Positions 58,128-64,000 of a stretch of 64,000 nt of DNA are shown piece by piece. The stretch's first letter is position 1, and each line of letters opens with the position of its first letter. The notes under the pieces were generated by a model. It worked only from the letters and a program-made list of their open reading frames with translations. It was not told where the DNA came from and searched no databases. The stretch is from Sediminibacterium soli (GTDB lineage Bacteria; Bacteroidota; Bacteroidia; Chitinophagales; Chitinophagaceae), in assembly GCF_009939225.1 (NCBI RefSeq), contig NZ_JAACJR010000010.1, forward strand, positions 116,331 to 180,330. Direction: 5' to 3'. The translations under genes and the position numbers were made by a program.

Positions 58128-58507
58128 GTGAGGCATGTGGTTTGAGGAGACAGAGACACGGGTTCAACACAGAGACACGGTGACACAGAGTTACACGGAA
58201 GTTTTCTCCGTGTTCCACTGTGCCTCTGTGTTGAAAAAAAGCGACACCCGCGGTATGCACGCTACCCCTCCAACCCCTCAAAAGCACCTGATCCTACATC
58301 ATTTTAATATAATATATTGAAAATCAATAAATAATTTAATCAGCCCGCCGTAGCTGGTCGCCAACCAACCCCGTCTATTTTGAAATTTCCTTTGAAATTT
58401 CCCCCTCTTTCCTTACCTTTGCGTCCCCAAAAGTTCTTTTAGTAAGAATGATTGAGCTTGGGAGTCCCGGATAATCCGGTACGTTATCACCAATTAAATC
58501 TAAAAAA
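58128..58507 (+). promoter_or_regulatory. nusG-rplK intergenic region: palindrome, rplK promoter and leader
   Basis: Arms at 58163-58199 (TTCAACACAGAGACACGG and on) and 58206-58234 form an imperfect hairpin of CACAGAGACACGG type. The rplK promoter is TTTG (58391-58394), 19 nt, TACCTTTG (58414-58421), an ideal match. The leader of about 80 nt includes TCACCAATTAAAT (58487-58499), shared with the hpf leader. No gene was recognised in this gap. Confidence 0.75.
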
Positions 58508-58951
58508 ATGGCAAAAGAAATCACCGGCTTCGTGAAGCTGCAGGTGAAAGGCGGTCAAGCCAATCCTGCGCCTCCCGTAGGCCCCGCACTCGGTTCAAAG
58601 GGTGTGAACATCATGGAGTTCTGCAAGCAGTTCAATGCCCGTACGCAGGACAAAATGGGAAAAGTTGTTCCCGTTCTCATCACCGTGTATGCTGACAAGT
58701 CGTTCGACTTTATTATCAAAACCGCACCGGCAGCTGTTCAACTGATGGAAGCAGCTAAAATCCAGACAGGTTCTAAAGAAAGTAACCGCCAGAAGGTGGG
58801 CAAAGTTACCTGGGAACAGGTTGAGGCTATCGCCAAAGACAAAATGCCCGACCTGAATGCTTTTACGCTGAACAGCGCTATGAGCATGGTGGCTGGTACC
58901 GCCCGCAGCATGGGTCTTACTGTAGAAGGAAAAGCCCCCTGGGAAAACTAA
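58508..58951 (+). CDS. rplK: 50S ribosomal protein uL11
   Basis: A 147-residue protein of the GTPase-associated centre, binding 23S rRNA. The N-terminal proline-rich [20 protein letters not shown] and the C-terminal [14 protein letters not shown] are diagnostic. It starts the rplKAJL unit from its own promoter and is 26 bp from rplA. Confidence 0.98.
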   Translation: MAKEITGFVKLQVKGGQANPAPPVGPALGSKGVNIMEFCKQFNARTQDKMGKVVPVLITVYADKSFDFIIKTAPAAVQLMEAAKIQTGSKESNRQKVGKVTWEQVEAIAKDKMPDLNAFTLNSAMSMVAGTARSMGLTVEGKAPWEN

Positions 58952-58977
58952 TTTATTCACCTATAACATCGTAAAAA

Positions 58978-59670
58978 ATGGCAATTACCAAAAAAAGAAA
59001 AGTAGCGGTAACCAGGGTGGATAAAAACAAACTGTATTCACTGAAGGATGCTTCTACACTCGTAAAAGAAATCAATTGTACCAAATTCGATAGCTCTGTT
59101 GACCTGCATATCCGACTGGGTGTAGACCCTAAGAAAGCAGACCAGCAGGTTCGCGGTACCGTATCGCTGCCGCATGGCACCGGTAAAACCAAACGCGTTC
59201 TCGTGCTTTGCACACCCGACAAAGAAGCTGCGGCAAAAGAAGCCGGCGCTGATTTTGTTGGCCTGGACGAATTCATCACCAAGATCGAAGGTGGCTGGGT
59301 GGATATCGATGTGATCATCGCCACCCCGTCTGTCATGCCTAAGATCGGTAAACTGGGTAAAGTACTGGGTCCCCGTAACCTGATGCCCAACCCTAAAACA
59401 GGCACCGTTACCAATGATGTGGCCGCTGCCGTTAATGAAGTGAAAGGCGGTAAGATCGCTTTCAAAGTGGATAAAGCCGGTATCGTTCACGCTTCTATCG
59501 GTCGTGTGTCTTTCTCTTCCGAGAAAATCGCCGAGAACAGCGCGGAACTGATCAATGCCATCATCAAACTGAAACCTTCCACTGCAAAAGGTATTTACCT
59601 GAAAGGCGTGAGCATGGCCAGCACGATGAGTCCCGGCATTACCTTAGACACCAAATCATTAATGAACTAA
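58978..59670 (+). CDS. rplA: 50S ribosomal protein uL1
   Basis: A 230-residue L1-stalk protein and, in many bacteria, a repressor of its own operon. The signature [20 protein letters not shown] is present, as is [20 protein letters not shown] near the N-terminus. It lies 26 bp after rplK. Confidence 0.98.
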   Translation: MAITKKRKVAVTRVDKNKLYSLKDASTLVKEINCTKFDSSVDLHIRLGVDPKKADQQVRGTVSLPHGTGKTKRVLVLCTPDKEAAAKEAGADFVGLDEFITKIEGGWVDIDVIIATPSVMPKIGKLGKVLGPRNLMPNPKTGTVTNDVAAAVNEVKGGKIAFKVDKAGIVHASIGRVSFSSEKIAENSAELINAIIKLKPSTAKGIYLKGVSMASTMSPGITLDTKSLMN

Positions 59671-59726
59671 TTCCTGGCGACCTCCGGTAACGGGGGAATG
59701 ACCCGGGTTTGTAAAACAAATTAGTT
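59671..59726 (+). promoter_or_regulatory. rplJ leader
   Basis: A short GC-rich stretch (ACCTCCGGTAACGGGGG and CCCGGG) can form a hairpin. L10-L12 autoregulation through a leader is known in other bacteria; that this leader serves it is inference. Confidence 0.35.
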
Positions 59727-60245
59727 ATGACCAAAGAACAAAAAAACGAAGTGATTGAGATCCTGAAAGGGAAATTCAGTCAGTATAATAACTTCTACGT
59801 TACCGATACAGAATCGCTGACAGTAGAACAGGTTACCAACCTGCGCCGTGCCTGCTTCAACAAGAACGTAGAGATGAAAGTGGCCAAGAACACTTTGATC
59901 AAAAAAGCGCTCGAGTCGCTGGACGCGGAAAGATATGCCGGCGTTTACGATGCATTGAACAACGTAACTGCGCTCATGTTCTCTGAAAACCCCAAAGACC
60001 CTGCGGTGATCATCAGTGATTTCCGTAAGGCGGCAAAGGGTGAGAAGCCTGAACTGAAAGCGGCATTCATCAATGGCGATGTATACAGCGGCGACAACTC
60101 ACTGGTGGCACTGACCAAGATCAAGACCAAGAACGAGCTTATCGGCGAAGTTATCGGTCTGTTGCAATCACCTGCCAAACGTGTACTGGCTGCCCTGCTG
60201 CACCACCACGAGAAGCAGGGAGCGGGAGCCGAGGTTGCGGAATAA
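59727..60245 (+). CDS. rplJ: 50S ribosomal protein uL10
   Basis: A 172-residue protein forming the base of the L7/L12 stalk. Recognised by NNFYVTDTESLTVEQVTNLR and KVAKNTLIKKALES, and by the C-terminal helix with QSPAKRVLAALLHHHEKQ, which binds L7/L12. It is separated from rplL by an unusually long gap of 207 bp. Confidence 0.96.
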   Translation: MTKEQKNEVIEILKGKFSQYNNFYVTDTESLTVEQVTNLRRACFNKNVEMKVAKNTLIKKALESLDAERYAGVYDALNNVTALMFSENPKDPAVIISDFRKAAKGEKPELKAAFINGDVYSGDNSLVALTKIKTKNELIGEVIGLLQSPAKRVLAALLHHHEKQGAGAEVAE

Positions 60246-60370
60246 TTTGAAAATTTGAAAATGTGCTGATTTGAAGATGTGCATTTTCTGTTTTCAGTAA
60301 AGGTTTAGTCGGGTTTGAAATAAAAAGGCTTGAAAATTTTCAAATTTTCAAATCCCCAAATTTTCAAATT
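60244..60370. repeat. AT-rich palindrome between rplJ and rplL (family C)
   Basis: Left arm TTTGAAAATTTGAAAATG with TGATTTGAAG faces CTTGAAAATTTTCAAATTTT and following bases. The insertion doubles the usual rplJ-rplL spacing. It begins at the rplJ stop codon. Confidence 0.75.
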
Positions 60371-60409
60371 CTATTAATAGTATCAAATTTTTTTAAACCC
60401 TCCGACGGA

Positions 60410-60425
60410 TCACGTTAGCACGTGA
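60410..60425 (+). promoter_or_regulatory. Small hairpin in the rplL leader
   Basis: TCACGT (60410-60415) and ACGTGA (60420-60425) form a perfect 6-bp stem with a TAGC loop, 27 nt before the rplL start. Possible processing or translational control site; no support beyond the fold. Confidence 0.4.
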
Positions 60426-60452
60426 CATGAAGCCGGAAAAAATTTAAACAAC

Positions 60453-60827
60453 ATGGCAGACGTAAAATCACTGGCCGAAACACTGGTAGGCCTTACAGTA
60501 AAAGAAGTTCAGGAACTGGCAGACGTATTGAAAGCCGATTACGGTATCGAACCAGCTGCAGCAGCAGTAGTGGTTTCTGGTGACGGTGGCGGTGGCGCAG
60601 CTGCTGCTGAAGAGAAAACATCTTTCGATGTTATCCTTGTTAGCGGTGGTGCAAGCAAACTGGGCGTTGTGAAAATCGTGAAAGAACTGACCGGTCTCGG
60701 TCTGAAAGAAGCGAAAGACCTGGTTGACGGCGCTCCAAAACCCGTTAAAGAAGGTGTTTCCAAAGTGGAAGCTGACGACCTCGCAGCTAAACTGAAAGAA
60801 GCAGGTGCTGAAGTGGAGATCAAGTAA
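60453..60827 (+). CDS. rplL: 50S ribosomal protein bL12 (L7/L12)
   Basis: A 124-residue stalk protein that recruits translation GTPases. The N-terminal dimerisation domain, an Ala/Gly-rich hinge ([15 protein letters not shown]) and the C-terminal [20 protein letters not shown] are all present. It ends at a strong terminator; rpoB does not follow. Confidence 0.98.
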   Translation: MADVKSLAETLVGLTVKEVQELADVLKADYGIEPAAAAVVVSGDGGGGAAAAEEKTSFDVILVSGGASKLGVVKIVKELTGLGLKEAKDLVDGAPKPVKEGVSKVEADDLAAKLKEAGAEVEIK

Positions 60828-60850
60828 TTACCGCAATTACGCAAGATACA

Positions 60851-60879
60851 GGCCGGTGGGAATTCCCATCGGCCTTTTT
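60851..60879 (+). terminator. Rho-independent terminator of the rplKAJL unit
   Basis: GGCCGGTGGG (60851-60860) pairs with CCCATCGGCC (60865-60874) around AATT, followed by a T-run. Confidence 0.92.
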
Positions 60880-60887
60880 GTTTCAGG

Positions 60888-61022
60888 TAGGTGAGACTTG
60901 AGTCGTCAAACCCGAGTTGACGTGAGTTTGTTGCAGAAGGACGGTTGTGCTGTATTTCACGCGTAACCCTCATGTCTGACGTCTCACGCCGACCCACGAT
61001 AACCCACGCCAACTCACGAGAT
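60888..61022. repeat. GTGAGTT/AACTCAC palindromic repeats
   Basis: Left units (GTGAGACTTGAG, GAGTTGACGTGAGTTTG) face right units (CTCACGCCGACCCACG, CCCACGCCAACTCACGAG). The right half repeats the words seen before hscA at 50006-50069. They lie between the rplL terminator and the M13 peptidase gene. Confidence 0.6.
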
Positions 61023-61085
61023 ATCTATCCCCGATTTTGCCGTTTCCCCCAAATTACCAAGATTTACAACCCAAAAACCTGCTCA

Positions 61086-63107
61086 ATGAAACAGATCACC
61101 CTTTTGCTGGCCGGTATGGCGTTACTGGCTTCGTGTAAGCATAACGCCGGTAAAACGGTTGCGTACTTTGACAAAGCCGGGATGGATACCACCGTTCAGC
61201 CGGGCGATGATTTCTTTCTGTATGCCAATGGCAGCTGGGTGAGAAGCGCAAAGATCCCCGATGACCAGAGCGGCTGGGGCAGTTTTTATACGCTGTATGA
61301 TGAGAACCTGAAGAAACAGAAAACGATACTGGAGGATGCCGCAGGTAAAACCGGACTGGCAAAAGGATCGGAGGAACAGCAGGTGGGAGATTTCTATGCC
61401 AGCGGTATGGACACCGCCGGTATTGAAAAGAAGGGGTATGAGCCGTTAAAACCGTTTCTGGCCAGGATCGATGCGGTAAAGGATTATAAGGAGTTGCTGA
61501 CCGTGATGGCCGATCATGCTAAAGAGATCGATATCGATCTGATAGGGTATTATGTTGGGGCGGACGAAAAGAACAGCAGCAAAAACATCCTGGTGCTGGT
61601 ACAGAGCGGCACTTCGCTTCCGGAGAAAGAATATTATACCAAGACCGATTCCATTACCGTAAGCCAGCGCAAAGCGCTGGTGACGCATGCCGCAAAATAT
61701 TTTGAGCTTACCGGCACCGATGCCGATGCCGCCGCCAGATCAGGAGCTGCCATACTGGCGCTGGAAACGGAGATCGCCAAATCACATATCACACCGGTGG
61801 AGCAGCGCGACCCGGTTAAGAATTACAACAAGATGTCGGTGGCGGATTTGGAGAAGGTATCGCCAAATATCGGCTGGTCATCCGTGCTCACAAAAATGGG
61901 TGCGCCGCTGGACAGCGTAAATGTGGCGCAGCCTGCCTATTACCAGGCATTGAGCAGCCTGCTTGCCTCACAGCCGATACAATCGTGGAAGGACAAAGTG
62001 AAATTCGACTATATCAGCGCCCACGCTGCTTACCTGAATAAAGCATTTGTAAACGAGCGCTTCGCATTCAATAAACTGTTCTCCGGTGCAAGAGCGCAGC
62101 CCGAGCGCTGGAAAAAGATCGCTTCGCTGGCCGATGGCGGACTGAAAGATCCATTTGGTGAACTGTTCGCAAAAAAATATTTCCCGCCGGAGGCGAAACA
62201 AAGGATGGACGAACTGGTGAACAACCTGCAGTCGGCTTTCAAAACACGAATCGCCAGGCTTGACTGGATGGGCGACAGCACCAAGCAGAAAGCGCAGGAA
62301 AAACTGGCCGCATTCCTGAAAAAGATCGGTTATCCTGAAAAATGGAAAAACTATGCGGACGTTGACATCAAACGCGACGATTTCTTTGGCAATATGGCCG
62401 GTATTGCCCAACACAATAGGAAGGAGAACATGGATAAGATCGGCAAGCCGGTTGACAAAACGGAATGGGGTATGACCGTTCCGGAAGTGAACGCCTATTA
62501 CAATCCCACCTATAACGAGATCGTTTTTCCCGCAGGTATTCTCCAGTTTCCCTTCTTCGAACTGCATGCAGACGATGCGATCAATTACGGCGCGATCGGT
62601 ATGGTGATCGGTCATGAAATGACACATGGCTTTGATGACCAGGGCAGCCAGTACGATGCAGCCGGCAATCTGAAAAACTGGTGGACGGCCAAAGACAACG
62701 AACGCTTTAAAGGAAAAACAAAAGCCGTCGCCAGGCAATACAGTCAGTTTGTGGTGCTCGACAGTCTGCACATTAACGGTGAACTCACACTGGGAGAGAA
62801 CCTGGCCGATATCGGCGGTCTTGCGATCGCCTATGATGCTTTTAAAATGACGAAACAGGGACAGGGCGCCGACAAGATCGATGGCCTCACACCCGATCAG
62901 CGTTTCTTCCTGGGCAATGCACAGGTATGGCGGGTTGTGAACAGACCCGAACTGGTACGCACACTGATCACCACCAACCCGCATTCACCCGAGCAGTTTC
63001 GTGTGAATGGGCCGTTATCCAATTTTGATCCTTTCTATAAAGCGTTCAATGTAACGGAGAAAAGCAAAATGTACCGGAAGCCGGAAGACAGGGCGAAGAT
63101 CTGGTAG
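61086..63107 (+). CDS. M13 family metallopeptidase (PepO/neprilysin-like) lipoprotein
   Basis: A 673-residue zinc endopeptidase with a lipoprotein signal (MALLASCKHN), so it is probably surface or periplasm facing. Zinc ligands are His510 and His514 in VIGHEMTHGFDD with catalytic Glu511, and Glu571 with Asp575 in LGENLADIGG. The C-terminus has the family ending (YRKPEDRAKIW). The frame is open 47 codons further upstream through repeat sequence; ATG 61086 puts the lipobox at the right distance. It occupies the position where rpoB would be expected. Confidence 0.93.
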   Translation: MKQITLLLAGMALLASCKHNAGKTVAYFDKAGMDTTVQPGDDFFLYANGSWVRSAKIPDDQSGWGSFYTLYDENLKKQKTILEDAAGKTGLAKGSEEQQVGDFYASGMDTAGIEKKGYEPLKPFLARIDAVKDYKELLTVMADHAKEIDIDLIGYYVGADEKNSSKNILVLVQSGTSLPEKEYYTKTDSITVSQRKALVTHAAKYFELTGTDADAAARSGAAILALETEIAKSHITPVEQRDPVKNYNKMSVADLEKVSPNIGWSSVLTKMGAPLDSVNVAQPAYYQALSSLLASQPIQSWKDKVKFDYISAHAAYLNKAFVNERFAFNKLFSGARAQPERWKKIASLADGGLKDPFGELFAKKYFPPEAKQRMDELVNNLQSAFKTRIARLDWMGDSTKQKAQEKLAAFLKKIGYPEKWKNYADVDIKRDDFFGNMAGIAQHNRKENMDKIGKPVDKTEWGMTVPEVNAYYNPTYNEIVFPAGILQFPFFELHADDAINYGAIGMVIGHEMTHGFDDQGSQYDAAGNLKNWWTAKDNERFKGKTKAVARQYSQFVVLDSLHINGELTLGENLADIGGLAIAYDAFKMTKQGQGADKIDGLTPDQRFFLGNAQVWRVVNRPELVRTLITTNPHSPEQFRVNGPLSNFDPFYKAFNVTEKSKMYRKPEDRAKIW

Positions 63108-63120
63108 GAAATGTTGAACG

Positions 63121-63155
63121 AAGCATTTGGAAGGTTGAAGATCTTCCAAATGCTT
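63121..63155. terminator. Perfect hairpin after the M13 peptidase gene
   Basis: AAGCATTTGGAAG (63121-63133) pairs perfectly with CTTCCAAATGCTT (63143-63155), followed by a pyrimidine-rich stretch. It probably ends the peptidase transcript. Confidence 0.75.
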
Positions 63156-63167
63156 TCTCTTCAAAAA

Positions 63168-63240
63168 TGGATGTTGGTCGGGCGACCAACATCGGCGAAG
63201 AAGGATCCGCTGGTCGGATGATCAACATCGACGAAGCGGA
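63168..63240. repeat. Two tandem imperfect copies of a GGTCGG..CAACATCG.CGAAG unit
   Basis: TTGGTCGGGCGACCAACATC is followed about 38 nt later by TGGTCGGATGATCAACATCG, each ending in GACGAAG or GGCGAAG. The first copy contains an inner palindrome GTTGGTCGGGCGACCAAC. It lies between convergent genes. Confidence 0.6.
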
Positions 63241-63272
63241 GTTGATGAGTTGTTAATTCAGGAAATTTCATA

Positions 63273-64000
63273 TTACCCTATCTCTTTCAAAAATGCATAC
63301 TTGTCTTCGTACTGATCCAACGGTTCGTAAGGCAGAAGTTCTTTGGGTATCAGCGGATGGTCAATCTCTATTTCGATTCCCTTTAACCACGCCAGTTTTG
63401 TGTAACCCAGGGCCGGAGTGGAGATATATTCCTGTGCAATACCTGCGTTCTTGTTGCGTCTTTTGTGCGTTTTTGCTTCTAACAGTTCCAGTATTGCTTC
63501 TGTGATCATTACTCTGTCCCTTGCAATCATGCCTTCAAAAAATTTTCTGTCGGGCAATAAGCCTTTGTTAAATGCTTGTTTTTTAGTAGACATAATAGTA
63601 AGGCTCCACCTAAGTTGCTCCCAGTCTTCTTTTATCACCTGCTGAATGGCATATGTCAATGTACTATGCCCGCGTTCCACCATCCACGCATAATGGGTAT
63701 GGCTTAACCCGGCATACCGATGCATTAAAGGAATATTATCACTTAGAGTGGCGTGCAACAAATGATTGGTACCCCAATCAAGTATACTGGCATCGTACTT
63801 TTTGATTTCGTATTCATCTATGCGTCCGCACCTGTAAAAACATTGCTTACATTCTCGGATATTCTTATTGAGGAACAAATTCCCCAGCGCTTGTTTTTCA
63901 TTATAATACCATAACCATCCTATCTCACTTTTATATTGCTCTGGATTGATTTGTGGGGATAAGAGTTTGTCTATTGTCTTATTCTCATCTATAATGCTAC
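63273..64000 (-). CDS. Imm49-like immunity protein, N-terminus beyond the window
   Basis: A minus-strand frame open to the right edge, 241 codons visible and no start within the window; a TTG at 63878 is an internal alternative. The C-terminal half, with ARDRVMITEAILELLEAKTH, ISTPALGYTKLAWLKGIEIE and LLPYEPLDQYEDKYAFL, resembles the Imm49 family of polymorphic-toxin immunity proteins. That match is from memory. The base composition is AT-rich. Immunity genes usually sit next to a toxin gene, which would be beyond position 64000. Confidence 0.6.
   Translation of the reverse strand, partial: SIIDENKTIDKLLSPQINPEQYKSEIGWLWYYNEKQALGNLFLNKNIRECKQCFYRCGRIDEYEIKKYDASILDWGTNHLLHATLSDNIPLMHRYAGLSHTHYAWMVERGHSTLTYAIQQVIKEDWEQLRWSLTIMSTKKQAFNKGLLPDRKFFEGMIARDRVMITEAILELLEAKTHKRRNKNAGIAQEYISTPALGYTKLAWLKGIEIEIDHPLIPKELLPYEPLDQYEDKYAFLKEIG

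Overview
The window looks like a chromosomal segment of a Bacteroidota bacterium, most likely of the Chitinophagales/Chitinophagaceae. The evidence is promoters of the Bacteroidota type (TTTG, about 19 nt, TAnnTTTG), very few Shine-Dalgarno sequences except at rpsU, the gene order rpsU-xerC-hpf-tRNA cluster-tuf-tRNA-Trp-secE-nusG-rplKAJL, and a dense set of secreted glycan-degrading enzymes. The genus is not assigned; everything is read from the sequence alone.

Positions 1-36.7 kb hold a co-oriented glycan-degradation locus of 17 genes with overlapping or near-abutting ends, apart from one 103-bp gap at 17059-17161. In order: a beta-helix/barrel protein cut by the window edge, a GH140-like protein, a GH43-like lipoprotein, a beta-propeller protein, an (alpha/alpha)6 glycosidase, a GH2, a GH78 fused to a sialidase-like propeller, an STN-esterase-TIM-barrel fusion, a GH141-like beta-helix fused to an L-rhamnose-mutarotase-like domain, a Gfo/Idh/MocA oxidoreductase, an SSS-family sodium symporter, a second GH78, a GH127-like enzyme, a LacZ-type GH2, a second GH43-like propeller, a GH106 and a DUF5703/GH95-like enzyme. 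Nearly all carry export signals. The repertoire (two GH78, one GH106, a mutarotase domain, GH127, GH140-like, GH141-like) points to a rhamnose-rich plant glycan such as a pectin side chain or arabinogalactan. The exact substrate is inference. No SusC/SusD pair is visible.

Positions 36.7-46.3 kb are a looser accessory region: a convergent CE20-type esterase, an AraC regulator, a DUF1593 protein, another GH2, an M24 peptidase lipoprotein, tRNA-Gln, an SGNH hydrolase and a small membrane protein. Long imperfect palindromes of one family (CTCTGCG...CGGTGA) sit in three successive intergenic gaps here.

Positions 46.4-63.1 kb are core genome: a membrane protein of GT-C type, tyrS, an RDD protein, hscA, ribE, rpsU, xerC, hpf, a small lipoprotein, tRNA-Thr/Tyr/Gly/Thr, tuf, tRNA-Trp, secE, nusG, rplK, rplA, rplJ, rplL and an M13 peptidase. 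rplL ends in a strong terminator and is followed by the peptidase, not by rpoB. Many spacers here hold long inverted repeats of several sequence families, including a 170-nt palindrome filling the tyrS/RDD divergent promoter region. The right edge carries an incomplete Imm49-like immunity gene.

The most promising candidate for something undescribed is the set of three multi-domain fusions in the glycan locus, together with the symporter. They suggest that released sugars are de-acylated, mutarotated and possibly isomerised outside the cytoplasm before import.
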